Below, piece after piece: positions 45,926 through 57,055 of a DNA stretch of 64,000 bases. The position numbers and the translations under genes were made by a program. This stretch comes from Amborella trichopoda (lineage: Eukaryota > Streptophyta > Magnoliopsida > Amborellales > Amborellaceae). Numbering within the stretch: the first letter of the stretch is position 1; the number at the start of each line of letters is the position of its first letter. The notes beneath the pieces are model-generated. The model had not been told where the DNA came from, did no database searches, and saw nothing but the letters and a program-made list of their open reading frames with translations. The DNA lies in assembly GCF_000471905.2 (NCBI RefSeq), contig NW_006499436.1, positions 6,968,302 through 7,032,301 on the forward strand. The letters are read 5' to 3'.

Positions 45926-48062
45926 CATTCAAGAAAGAGCAAGTGCACGCACACATATATAGAAGTCATAAGAGTATAGAAGTAATTGGACCTGGATACA
46001 ATAAAACACGACCAATTGGGGTACAAATGGATCTAGATGATATGAGTATATTGCAGTCATCCGTTCACCTCGATCTATGACTATTGTGTCTGCCGCATGC
46101 GGGTTGTTGTATATCAATGACATTGCCCGTTCTCATGAAGCTGGGTTCTTAATGAGTTATTTTCATATGACTGGGTGAGTCGAAGCTTTGAGAATTCTTC
46201 AATAATTTTCCAAGCTGTGCTCCTATCTGCTTTTGGATGGCCATAATTTTACTAAAGGTTATTTTCCCCGAGGGTACTCCAACAGTCTCGTTGCAACCAA
46301 ATTATACATCCCCTGGGAAAGCCATTGATCACCGCCCCATATTTCCCCTTAGGCAACATTCTTAGGCCTACTCAACAGAGAAACTCTATCCTAGAAGGGG
46401 AAGAAGTCTTCTACGGACGAAGGTCATATAAAGCAGGATAAACCCCTGACCACTTCCAATTATGATTCTTGGTGGGAGGATGCTCGTCCCCTTCCCCTTT
46501 GTCCCCAAACTTCGATGTTTCGAGGTGAACTATATGCCCATGGAGGGGGTTCTTTATCTTCTCAAAATGCTGAGGCATCGTCTTCAAGCAAGTGGGCTAA
46601 ATCTTGTGAAGAATCCAGTGAAATCAGTCTGAAGGAGGCATATGCTTAGTTGGCTCGGTGGGCTACCCAGGTTGTTCCTTAAAGAAAAGGAAGGGAAGCC
46701 AAAGACTAAGAAAAATAATCCCCTTTTCTTTTTTCCTGCTTTGACGACAAATAAAATGTAGACGGTCTTTCGACCAATTTTGATTGATGATTTTTTCTTT
46801 TTTCTTTTTTTTTTCTCCTCTCTTTGGTTTATTGGGATAAAAGGAGTGACGGTCTCATGACCTAATTTAAGAGTGTTAATGTATGTAATGAATAAAGTTT
46901 TTTTTTTTTAGTTTTATTTTTCGATACCGACTTCTTAAAAATTGGAGGGTTCGAGGGGTTTTCCTAAATTGTCCCCGAATTTCCTGGGGTCCTCATGTTA
47001 GACGACATGATTTAGGTCGTTTTTTCCTAAATCTATAGACAACACGTGTCGTGTCATTTTTAAACTATTTACCCATTCTAACACTACAAACTAGTTAACT
47101 ACAATAGGTAGAGAAGTCATGGAGGCCAGTCAAATTATGATCTAGGGGCTGATGACTCAGATGGGTAGATCTTCCCTTAGATCATAGGCAGGGCCGGCAT
47201 GATCTTTAATCTAAAGTACTTCAGAGAATGCAATTGAAATTAAGATCTAACTAAACTAAGTGAAAGTAAGGAAAATAGAGACTTACTTGCCTGGGGCAGT
47301 TGGCCTAGGATGCCCAAAGCTTGAAGCGTCGCCCGTATCACGACCGCGGCTTCACTTTGCACTATTTATCCTCTTCTTTCTCTTTAGTAATGACCAAGCC
47401 TTACCTTTGGTTGAAATAAGACTCTTAGGTTTCCAAGTTAGGGTTTTCCTAGATTTAATAGTTAGAGAGAAAAATATGGGTCTTGCTAATGGGATTCATG
47501 GTTCTTCTCTCTCCTACATTTCTAAGTATCTCACTTTACTCATTTAATGCGCTTTAGTGATTTTTGTGACCAACCCTCAAGAGATTAGACTTCAATCCTT
47601 TTATAGACAGACCTCTGAGTGGTTGGGAAGAGATTTGGAATACTTATCCAGCTGGTTCAACTCCAAATTTGAAATTCTGGAGGTCAAAGATTTGGACAAC
47701 ACGAGACGTGTTATCTGGGTCATCGGGGTTTAGATGACATTAATTGTGTCCTCTAAGCTCAGTGTTGATTAAACACAAAAACTTAACACCAAATGGCCTA
47801 GGTGACACAAGCACGTACTGTGACCAGACACAAAAACTTGGCTCCAAATGGTGTTTGTCAAGTCTATCCAGACACAAATGGTGTTTGTCAAGTCTATCCA
47901 GACACAATACTTGTCATTTGTATCAAAGACAGCCAAATAGCGAGATTTTTTATTTTCGCTATCTGTCACACATTTTTTTAGATGATTGTTATCTCATTTA
48001 AACGTGATATTTATCCCATATTTTGATTATTCTTGGATAAGGGATCATGAAATAGGGACCAT
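45926..48062. other. Unrecognised decayed stretch with coding-like patches
   Basis: Between about 46080 and 46700 the + strand has higher GC and protein-like but interrupted reading (SWWEDARPLPLCPQTSMF, KWAKSCEESSEISLKEAYA), without a family I can assign. Around 46850-47060 and 47690-47760 phrases such as ACAACACGTGTCGTGTC and ACAACACGAGACGTGTTATC suggest retroelement LTR-like sequence. Neither boundary nor family can be defined. A 30-bp tandem duplication lies at 47845-47904. Confidence 0.4.
47845..47904. repeat. 30-bp tandem duplication
   Basis: CAAATGGTGTTTGTCAAGTC plus ten more bases occurs twice, identically, back to back. Confidence 0.97.
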
Positions 48063-48067
48063 AGACC

Positions 48068-48327
48068 TGTTAGCGTATGGATATCTATATTTGATATACA
48101 TCATTATGCATACATATTGAATACATATCAATATGGATATGTATATGTATGGGTATATATCTCTTGATAAGATTAGATGTCTAGGACTATGATAAGATTA
48201 GTTAGTAATTATCAATAATTGTTAGTGTCTATCCAAAACTGTTACTAGCAGTAGATTTATACGGGGTCTTGTATATTCTTTATTAATTAAAAAAGAGAGT
48301 TCTTTGTAATATTCTGAGTTTCTAACA
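48068..48327 (+). repeat. 5' LTR of the TRIM-type element
   Basis: 260 bp, TGTTAGCG...TTTCTAACA, bounded by AGACC on the left and the primer-binding site on the right. Confidence 0.93.
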
Positions 48328-49123
48328 GGGTATCAGAGCCGTGGGCTCCTCAACCTTAGATCTGAGGTTAGGTTGCCGGATCTGAGCTCGTCTTCAGATT
48401 CGTTCCGACTCTCTATCAAACAGTTGCACCTTCTCTGATATTGTCTCTCTCTCTTTGTGCGCAAAATAAGATTCCTCATTCGCTTTACCTGTTATTAATA
48501 TGGGCTTCACACTGCATCCCATCTTTTGATCCCTTTACAACCCATCAATCCTCTCTCTAAATTACTCGGCTTCGATTTCTTGCGATTTTCCTTACCTTTG
48601 CATCCATGGTGTGCAATTCAAATTCAATCCAATCCAATTGAGGGCCTCTGTCTCCTTTTTTGATCCCTTCCCCCTATGCACAAAAACCGCAGCTCTCCTT
48701 TTCGTCCATAAACTTCAGCTCTCTCCTTCTTCCATGGTTAAATCAATCAACACTCTCAGTTTCGTGAGAGAAACTCATAGATCACAGAAGCACTTCCAAA
48801 GGCCTCCAAGTCGTGTTTCTACTATCTGTCGAGTCGTGTTTTGACTCTTTACAAAACAGCTTTTATCTTTGTTCTGGACTGCGAGTTACTGAATTTGTCT
48901 CGGACTGCGAGTTGTTGAATCTGTCTCGGATCCACACTGAGTTCTATTGGTTCTTCCAAGTGTCATTTTGCGCTTGTTATTCAAGCAATCTGAGCATGGA
49001 AACGACTGTTTCTATTGGTCCTGCCTGCATGTGAAGGCTTAAAAATCCAAATCGTTCATTTATGCAACTTATGGTTCAAACTCCAACGGCTTTATGTAAA
49101 AACATCTTCAGTTTGAGGGGGAG

Positions 49124-49382
49124 TGTTAGCGTATGGTTATCTATATTAATATACATCATTATGAATACATATTGAATACATATCAATATAGATATGTATA
49201 TGTATGGATATATATCTTTTAATAAGATTAGGTGTCTAGGATTATAATAAGATTAGTTAGTAATTATCAATAACTGTTGGTGTATATACAAAATTGTTAC
49301 TAATTGTATATTTATACGGAGCCTTATATATTCTTTATTAATTAAAAAAAGAAGTTCTCAGCAGTATTCTGAGTTTCTAACA
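49124..49382 (+). repeat. 3' LTR of the TRIM-type element
   Basis: 259 bp, TGTTAGCG...TTTCTAACA, preceded by the purine tract and followed by AGACC. Confidence 0.93.
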
Positions 49383-49387
49383 AGACC

Positions 49388-50557
49388 ATGGTGTCTTGTG
49401 ATCTACGATGTTATTGGATAGTGTGGTCCTAAGGATATTCTAATTATTTTTAAGGTTAGGGAAAAAAAAAAAATTAAAAAATAGGCCAGATTCTAAATCT
49501 ATTATTAGGAATTACATAGATGTATCCAAGGCCCCATAGAAGTCACATAATGAAACCTACATGTTGCTCTCTAATCAAAAGGTAAGGAAGCCAAATTTAA
49601 GCATGCGTTAAGAGAGAGTAATCACGCTAGAAATGCATTGGTGAAGGCAGCGATTTTAAGGACGTTATACTTCTCTCCCCCGATGTTGCACTATTTCCAA
49701 GGGTACTAGAAAATTGACGGTATCAGAAATCATTTTCAAAATTGACTTTTTTTTTTGTATAGTACATTTTTAGATATCAAAATGGATGCTTTTCAAAATG
49801 GATTTCGAAATCTTGATCATCGTATCAAAATTGACGTTTTCAAGGTAATTGCACTATTTCCAAGGGTATTACTTTCAAAATATTGATCATTTTCAAAATC
49901 TTAGAACATCTCTCAGGTATACTACTAAAAATCATTTTTGCACTAAAAAAAAACTTTAAAATTTTAAAAATTGTCCAAAAATAGGTGCACTATTTTCAAA
50001 ATTTAATGCATCTTGATGTTAAAATGATTAAGTTATGAATTATGAGCATCAAAACAATCTCTTCTTATGAAATTTTTGAGATGAGTTCTAATTTGATTGT
50101 TTAACGCCCCTACATTATATAAACGTTTTCCTTGTTTTATTCTTGCTTTAGCTAGTACATGATACTCACTGGATCCGTCTATCTTATTAATGAAGTTGAG
50201 TAACAATAACAATAAAAAATAATAATACATCAGTCTATCTTATTAATGAAGTTGAGTACCAATATCAACAAAAAAAAAAAAGGGGGCCTTGAACTTGTGG
50301 CAAGCATGATTAAGAGGCCTAAGTATAAATTGACAAAGTCTCTAACAACCAAAATTTGAATGCATTTTGTTGGAAACTAAATTTGGTGAATCCCTACCAA
50401 GCACTATTAAAGTTTTAAAAAAGGGAAAACCATGTAAACCCCCTTACTAAAGGGAAAGGTTTCTCTACGGTATAGAAGTTCTATCTCCCCCTACCATCCA
50501 GCCGTTCAATTTTGATCAAGAGAGCCATTCATCGTTTGATCTTAGATCGGACGTCTC
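49388..50557. other. AT-rich intergenic stretch with a partial family M MITE at 49895-50131
   Basis: The right end (AATTTGATTGTTTAACGCC ... TTATATAAACGTTTTCC near 50090-50131) and the inner phrase ATGCATCTTGATGTT match family M copy 2. Its left terminus is missing or unrecognisable. Nothing else stands out except a duplicated phrase TCTATCTTATTAATGAAGTT (about 50177 and 50233). Confidence 0.55.
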
Positions 50558-50838
50558 AAAGTATTTTATTTTTAGTCTTTTTTGTACAAATTGTATGAAT
50601 ATGAAATTTACTATGTGCCATCTTCTCATTGGGACATACCTATAAAAAATATTAACAAATAATTTTTCGATAAAAAATAATGACCAAACTACCTTTTAAA
50701 ACTTTCTGAAATATTTTGATCATTTTATTTTTATTGAATTTTATATTTTTCGCTAGTGCAAGTTTAACAAAAGAATGGACGTCCAAAATTTGATGTCAAC
50801 ATATTTTACAAATAAAATAAAATAAAATAAAATAGTGT
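50558..50838. mobile_element. Hairpin MITE, family H copy 3
   Basis: A degenerate foldback around about 50698. The arms share TTTGTACAAATTGTATGAATATGAAATTT against a divergent inverted partner. The phrase order (CATCTTCTCATTGGGACATACCTA, AAATATTAACAAATAA, AAAATATTTTGATCATT) matches copies 1 and 2. It is the most decayed of the three. Confidence 0.65.
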
Positions 50839-51372
50839 AAAACATCATATTGTGATTGGGATAATTTTAACCCTCCATTCCAAATGGATGATTGGATAAA
50901 AAAGAAGATAGAACTTATATGCTCTAGAAGAAGCATAAAAAGCTTACCCCTCTCTACGTACTCTCTTAATAATATAGTGAGAGGAACATCTCTATGTACT
51001 CTCTCTTGACGTATAGAGAGAGGTTTGTTTATAAGTACTCTTGACATATAGGGAGAGGTATAGTAGATAGATAGAGGTGTGCTTTTGGTTTTTGTTTGGA
51101 CGAAAAATTGATCAGTTCGAGTAAATTGAGTCCAAGTGTTAAAAAATAATTTTTTAGAAAACCTATGCTTTTTAAAAGCATAGAACTATAAAGAAATGCT
51201 ACTTTGGATCTATGAAAAATGGTACACCAAAACAGAATATACAAAGATATTTTTCCTAAAAACTAATAAAAATCTATCAAAATACCTGTGAGAGATGAAT
51301 TAATTGATAATGCACCCATTTGCTATTCGATATTGTACCCATTTGCACCCGTTCCAAACTATTATTTTTTTT

Positions 51373-51753
51373 GGTGCAGTTTGTATGGAGCCTAGGCTCT
51401 AAACAATCAAATTAGAGCTATCTTCAAATAGTATCGAGAAATGTGGCTTCAATATTGGAAATCGCTTTGATAGCCTTAAAATATATTTTTAATTTTATTT
51501 ATAAAGTTTAAAAGTTAGAAAATAATGTAGATCGAGAGAGATGAAAACTTGAAAATCTTGAAAATTGACGGTCAAAAACTGCATGACAAAATATGCTATT
51601 TTCAAAACTTGAAATCCATCTTTTTCTCATGTTAATGCATCTTGATGTCCGCATGATCAATTTGATGATATTTGGGCATCAAAACACCTTCTTCTAGTGA
51701 AATTGGCCCTAATTTGATTGTTTAAAAGGCTCGGCTCTATATAAACTTTTCCC
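51373..51753 (+). mobile_element. MITE family M copy 2 (381 bp, Mutator-like)
   Basis: Begins GGTGCAGTTTGTATGG, then AGGCTCTAAACAATCAAATTAG split across subterminal positions. Ends with the inverted AATTTGATTGTTTAAAAGGC ... TATATAAACTTTTCCC. Flanked by TTATTTTTTTT on both sides (51362-51372 and 51754-51764), compatible with a 9-11 bp duplication. The reverse complement of 35733-36129 matches it along the whole length, including TTTCTCGATACTATTTGAAG-like and TTTCCAATATTGAAG-like blocks. Non-coding. Confidence 0.87.
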
Positions 51754-52155
51754 TTATTTTTTTTCATATATACTTTGAAATTAAAAAACAAATACAGGTA
51801 AAATACTTAATTTGTTCCTATGGGTATTATGATGAATTTTCCGAACTAATATAACGGGAGAAATTAGAAATTGAATTAACCAATATTCATTTAACCAAGA
51901 AAAAATAATTTGCCCTTTAACTATGTTGATGCTTGGCTTACTAATTCATTTATACTCCAATATACCTTTGAAAGAGAGTGGGGGCATCAACTCTAGAATA
52001 GAATTCATGTGGTTAATTTGGTGGTAAGAATTGAATAACAATTCTTTGAAAACAGTCAACCACTTGCATTGGCCAAAAAAAAAAAAGCCAATAAAATACG
52101 GACTCCGCAAATGGCCAATACTTTTGCAGGTCACAAGTTTCACAGAAAATGAGCT

Positions 52156-52838
52156 CTAAGATCTTCCATGCCCTTTTCTAAGCTTCTCTTCCTTCTCTGC
52201 ATTCATCAAAACAAAAAAAGGAGCCCATAATATCGGAAGTTTTCGCCCATTTTTCATTCATTGAGAAAAACATGCCCCACCAATTGAATTTTAGAGAGAG
52301 AGAGAGAGTATACCCTGTCTCCTTTTGGCTTCTGATTTAGCAAAGAACTCCATCCATTCATCGGTCATAACAAACACAGGCTCTTCCTCCTCCTCCTCTC
52401 CATCTTCCAATTCCTCTCTGCAATTCCACCAAAACAAAACCCTAATTCCTGAAAATCAAAGGAACCACAAAACCCCATTTATGAAAAACCCTAATTTCAC
52501 AAAACCCGGATTCATGGGTCCAATTCTTACCGTGAAGGTTCTGCATCAGCTAGGGTCTCAGAGTGTGCAAGTGGAGTTGCAGAGGGTGGTGGGTAAGGGG
52601 TAGGCCATGGGGGAGGTAATACCCTAGGAATGGGGTAAGGAAGAGAATTAGGGCAAAACGGAGGGGCGAGATGGAAGAATGAATGGAAACGGTTTCGGTG
52701 ACAGATGTGAAGGTGAAGGTGGTGGTGGTGGTGGTGGTGGTGGTGGTGAGGACAAGTGCGATGGGTTAGGGTTTGAATTGGAATTGGACGGTGATGAGAA
52801 AACTCCTCTGGCATGGAGTTACAATCAGAATTAGCCAT
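52156..52838 (-). CDS. Small conserved-looking plant protein, unknown function, 3 exons, 150 aa
   Basis: Exons on the minus strand: 52838-52531, 52417-52314 and 52196-52156, with GT-AG introns of 113 and 117 bp and matching phases. The 150-aa product starts MANSDCNSMPEEFSHH. It has ten consecutive histidines (residues 31-40), a proline-rich stretch (65-90), an acidic run (E110-E115), and a C-terminal block containing EPVFVMTDEW and MEFFAKSEAKRR (116-136), ending in a lysine-rich tail (EKEEKLRKGHGRS). The acidic-to-DEW-to-basic block reads like a conserved motif of a small uncharacterised plant family, from memory only. No signal peptide or membrane segment is seen; the basic C-terminus would fit a nuclear protein. 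The first ATG after a TATA-like sequence was chosen; the frame stays open upstream to 52940. A MITE begins 90 bp upstream. Splice consistency is the main support. Confidence 0.75.
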
Positions 52839-52865
52839 GTTTCTATTGGCGAAGTGGAGAGGGTA

Positions 52866-52877
52866 TGCATATATAAC
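52866..52877 (-). promoter_or_regulatory. TATA-like box for the 150-aa gene
   Basis: TTATATATGC on the minus strand lies about 30-40 bp before the start codon at 52838. If used, the 5' UTR would be only a few bases. A start site farther up, in the MITE, is the alternative. Confidence 0.35.
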
Positions 52878-52928
52878 GTAGTGAGAAGGGTTTGAATCCC
52901 GCAAGTTAGAGAAAGAGAGAGAGAAGGG

Positions 52929-53256
52929 TAGGGGTGGCAATGAACCTCACCCGATGAGTATTACCCGGCCTCAGGTCCAGTAGCTGTCTAAATTTTGGAC
53001 CTAAATACTATTCAGGTCCGGGTTTACGGTTTGGGTCTGGGTCTGGGTATATGATGACAATCATGTGTCTTTAGACACGTATTGGGTATTCATATTATCA
53101 CAATATTAGCAATATTTCTAATATTACTGGCAAAGTAGAGGCTCATAGTTATGGGGTGGCAACAGACCAAATCCGGGACCTGACAAGTTTGGTTATGGGT
53201 CCATATTTTGGACATAAATACTATTCAAATCCGGATCAGTTACCGTTGCCATCCTA
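52929..53256. mobile_element. hAT-like MITE (328 bp) upstream of the 150-aa gene
   Basis: Termini are TAGGGGTGGCAA on the left and TTGCCATCCTA on the right, an inverted pair. The interior is rich in GGGTCTGGG/CCGGGTTT words. Inner segments TTTTGGAC(C/A)TAAATACTATTCA(G/A)(G/A)TCCGG occur in two copies (about 52994 and 53206). Non-coding. It sits in the presumed promoter region of the minus-strand gene. Confidence 0.75.
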
Positions 53257-53419
53257 CATCAGGGCATGCTTTGTTGGTGGCTCCACCTCGTCGGATCGGA
53301 TTTTGGCCAGGCCACGGCTGTATAAAGTTGGTAAGGTTGTGCTTTGACCATTAGAAACGGACATGGTTTTTTTGAATGACCGGCTTCTATGTAGCGGCCA
53401 AGCCTACATATGGAGAAAT

Positions 53420-54050
53420 GCTCGCCTCTTAATCTATTTTTGAGATGGATTTTAAGACTTAAATTTTAAAGAAATGTTATCTCTAACATGGAGATCATGA
53501 ATATGAAAAAATAAATAAATTTTAAAAGCTAGAAATTCTAATTCCAGTAAGAAAACATTTGGATGGTTAGTTTTCATTGTTTTTAGATAGTCCATATTTA
53601 AGATGGATGCTTGGATGGCATGGGTAGAAATGCAAACCAGTCCGCATGAAACGATTTTCCTTCTTTAAATTGAAAATGACTCCTCTCTCCAAAATCTACT
53701 TTTGAGATAAATTTTGCGTTCTAAATTTTAGGGAATGAAAATATCTACTATGATGTTTAGAAATCACAAAAATAAAATAAAATTAACGAATACAAATTTT
53801 CAGCCTAATTTGAAACCGTTGATTTTAAAGTTTTGTGGTATGACCATTTTTAAACGTCCATTTACAAGATGGATGTTTAGTAAGTCCCAGGCAGCTATTA
53901 CAGAAGTGTGTCCCCTGCTGCACGTACCACTTTTTTATTAGAAAAGTGGGTCTAGCGCTAAAAAAACATGTGCTCTAGATCTTTGAAGTGGTTTGTATAG
54001 AAAACAATTGTACGATTTGACTCTTATCTTTTTTTTTTTTTTACGATCTT
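53420..54050. repeat. AT-rich degenerate duplication
   Basis: Segments at about 53440-53620 and 53700-53885 are diverged copies (TTTTGAGAT(G/A)(G/A)ATTTT, TCTAAATTTTA/TTAAATTTTAAAG, CCATTTTTAA / CATATTTAAGATGGATG(C/T)TT). The origin is unknown, possibly MITE-derived. Confidence 0.5.
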
Positions 54051-54085
54051 CAAATTGGAGATGATTGATTTTCAAGTTTTCATTC

Positions 54086-54600
54086 TTTTTTTTTAATTAT
54101 TTGAAAAGAATCACATGACCTTCATTAATAAAGGTTGTTTACAAAGAGACAAAAAAAGCAAAGGTTGTTTACAAAGAGATAAAAAAAGCAAAAAGAACTG
54201 ATTACAAAGCAAGTTAGAAATAATCAATTGAAAACAAACTAACTCCCGCCATAGCTAGTGCATCTACCAAATTATTAGCTTCCCAACAAATATGTGAAAA
54301 TGAGGTTGATAATTGGCCACTAAGGTCCATAATTTGCAACTACATTGATCTCAAATTCTCTGAAATTATTTGGTCATTGTTTATTCAATACAACCTGATT
54401 TGCTTATAACTCATGGAGTAGTTTCAAACTTTGCAGCACGGCTGTCAATTCGGCGAAGTTTGTCGTAGCATGTTCACACATACCAGAATATGATCAAAGG
54501 ACTTTACCAAAATAATCCCTTATCGTTCCACCCACCCTCGCCGGTCCAAGATTTCTGACCTAGCCTCTATCAAAGTTAACTTTTATTTATATTGGAAACA
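54086..54600 (-). mobile_element. L1 LINE 3' fragment (RNase H domain plus poly-A)
   Basis: The minus strand reads VNFDRG..VRNLGPARVGGTIRDYFGKVL from about 54580, then CEHATTNFAELTAVLQSLKLLHEL, the core of a LINE RNase H domain, with stops and shifts. It later shows a decayed end segment (about 54270-54310). It ends in a short poly-A (poly-T at 54086-54094). It is a strongly 5'-truncated copy, a different subfamily from the intron 3 L1. It may have inserted into an older MITE; a family M-like end lies just beyond, at about 54641-54846. Confidence 0.75.
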
Positions 54601-55269
54601 AAATTCTTAAGTCCTCAAAATAATGAATGTTGTAACAAGTTAAATGGACAATTTATTTTCAAGATTTTCAAATGATTATAGATATGTTCTATCTGCATGG
54701 TTTTTGAAATTTTAAATTCACAATTCGGATTAAACATAGATTTTCAAGCCATCCTAAGGTTTCTAACATCAGAATTACATCTTTTAGCAAAATTTAGATG
54801 CCCACCTTAAATATATAATATAAAGTGGGTACCTTATACAAACCTCACCCTTATATAAAGCATCATCTTTGTACATTACAAATAAGGCGCATCTTTAAAT
54901 TTTCCTTGGATATGTAGCTCCAGTGATAGCTTGAGATTTCTTTTTCAATCCTATTTCACAAAATATGTAATTCTAAAAATGGTATAAATTGAGTAGATCT
55001 ATAAATACTTGATAAAATTTGAAAATAGATAGACTATGGAACACTTTTTTAGGACTTTAATTTTTTCTTTTTGTTCATATCCATACATCTCGAGGTCGGG
55101 AATTGGGATGATCAATTTGATGCAGGGAGCAAAATAATAAATTAAAAAATAAAATTAAAATTAAAGGGTTGAGAGAAGATACCTCATTTTAATGTCTAAC
55201 CCAAAGATCTCTTTCACAATATCAACAAACAAACTCTTTTCTCTTCACTATGTTTTTTCTGACCTAACA

Positions 55270-57055
55270 GTTACATATATTTGTAGAAGAAAGAAACTAA
55301 ACATAGCTTACTCTTTAAGAAATCTTAATTAATATTAAATCTTTCAATTTTGGAAAGAAGCTGTATTGATCGCATGTTATATCTTTAATCAGACTCCCAC
55401 AAAAACTAGCCTACTTACTTACGAAATATTCACCGGTCGTGCTCATTCCCTTAACCATCTAAGAGTATGGGGATGCTATGCTCAAGTCCTTATCCCATAC
55501 CAAAATAGGACAAAACTTGAACCCAAAACCGTGAAAACCATAGTCATTGGTTACCGAAACCATAACAAGGGATATCGATTCTACAACCTTGAAAATGGAG
55601 CGATCATTGAAGCCACCATACTCACTTATTCGAGGAAGAGTTCATTGAAGCACGAGTGAGTCACAAACAAGCCGGCCTCTTTGAGAGGCAAGAGACAAGG
55701 TTATGTTTCTAGAGCCCAAACCTGAACCCTCAAACTGTATTGAACCCGAACCTGAATCCTCAAACCGACTTGAGCCAGAACCCAAACCAAGAAAGATCAA
55801 CTGAATTAGTAGACCGCCTCAATATTTTGAACACTTTATCTACCTGGGAGAACACTATGATAGGGTTGGAGATTAACCAGATGTTGAGCCTATAACTTAC
55901 CATGAAGTGTTAACCTGTCTCGAAAAAAGACTATTAGGTAGAAGCCATGAAAGATGAATATGCTACCATAAACCAAAATCATATTTGGGAATTAGTACCT
56001 CTACCTTAGAACCATAAGGCAATAAGATGTAAGTGGATCTTCAAAAAGAAGTTAAACTCAGAGGGGAAAATAAAAAAATACAAAGGCAAACTTGTAACCA
56101 AGGTATTCACCCTAAAGGAAGGGATAGACAATGATGAAACCTTTTCTCCAGTTGTCAAGTTTCCATCTGTCTGAATCCTAATAGCCATAGCTGCCAATTT
56201 TGATTTTGAGGTCCATCAAATGGATATGAAAATAGCCTTCTTAAATGGAGATTTAGAAGAAAAAATCTATATGAAACAACCCAATAGATTTTAGGAAAAA
56301 AAAAAAGAGAAACTTAATATGCAAACTTAGCAAATCCTTCTATAGCCTAAAATAAGCATCACGACAGTGGTACATTAAATTTCAAGGTACCCTAGTTCTT
56401 GCAGGGTTTTCTTCAAATAAGGAAGACCACTGTATCTATAAACGGGTCAGTGGGAGTGATGTGGTATTCTTCTCCTTGTATGTGGATTATATATTAATCG
56501 TTAGTAGCTCGATTGCCCTAGTAGTAGTAATAAAAAAAATTTCTTGCATAATACTTTGATATGAAGGATATTGGCGAAGCTTCATATGTGTTGGGCAACA
56601 AAATAAGAAGAAATAGAAAAGAGAGAACAATCAAACTTTTCCAAGCAACCTATTACAAGGAGATACTGAAAAAGTTTGAGATTGATAAATGTAAACCTAT
56701 GTCTACCTCGATAGACAACAAAACGATGCTCGGCAATAAAATGTGTCCTACTGAAGATAAAGATAAGAGAGCCATGGAGAGAGTGCCATATAAAAGTGTA
56801 GTGAGATCCCTCATATATATCATAACAGGGACAAGGCCTGACTTGTCTTTAGTCATGAGCATTATTAGCCAATTTCAATACAACCCTAGAGTTGACCATT
56901 GGAAGGTGGTTAAGGGAGTCCTCAGATATTTGAATGAGATTGAAAATTTTGCACTTACATATGGAAGATGATCTGAAATTGCAATTCAATGTTACACGGA
57001 TGCAAGCTATCAAGGGGATCCAGGTGATACGAAGTCCACATCTGAATATGTGTTA
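55270..57055 (+). mobile_element. Ty1/Copia fossil A, left part (integrase C-terminus to RNase H)
   Basis: Fossil, broken at several points and lacking its 5' portion. Order on the + strand: end of integrase (about 55270-55660, GRAHSLNHLRVWGCYAQ), reverse transcriptase (about 55900-56700, including KIAFLNGDLEEKIYMKQP), then RNase H start (56800-57050). It is interrupted at 57051-57055 by Copia element B and resumes at 63465. No 5' LTR is visible upstream. Confidence 0.88.

Larger units (their letters stand above)
48068..49382 (+). mobile_element. Miniature LTR retrotransposon (TRIM-type), 1,315 bp
   Basis: Fossil, non-autonomous. Two LTRs (48068-48327 and 49124-49382) flank a 796-bp interior. 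A perfect 5-bp target duplication AGACC lies at 48063-48067 and 49383-49387. A primer-binding site complementary to initiator tRNA-Met (GGTATCAGAGCC, about 48329-48340) follows the 5' LTR. A purine tract (GAGGGGGA, about 49115-49122) precedes the 3' LTR. The interior has no gag or pol. It is a CT-rich stretch whose short open frames I do not recognise. LTRs are about 89 per cent identical by eye. Structurally complete for its class, it would have depended on another Copia-like element for its proteins. Confidence 0.92.

Noticed and set aside
48611-49034. Short frames inside the TRIM-type element as possible genes
   Set aside because: They are short, overlapping and without recognisable domains; the interior of such elements is normally non-coding.
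52325-52603. Plus-strand serine-rich frame of 92 codons
   Set aside because: It lies antisense to exons 1 and 2 of the minus-strand three-exon gene and lacks an ATG at its listed start.
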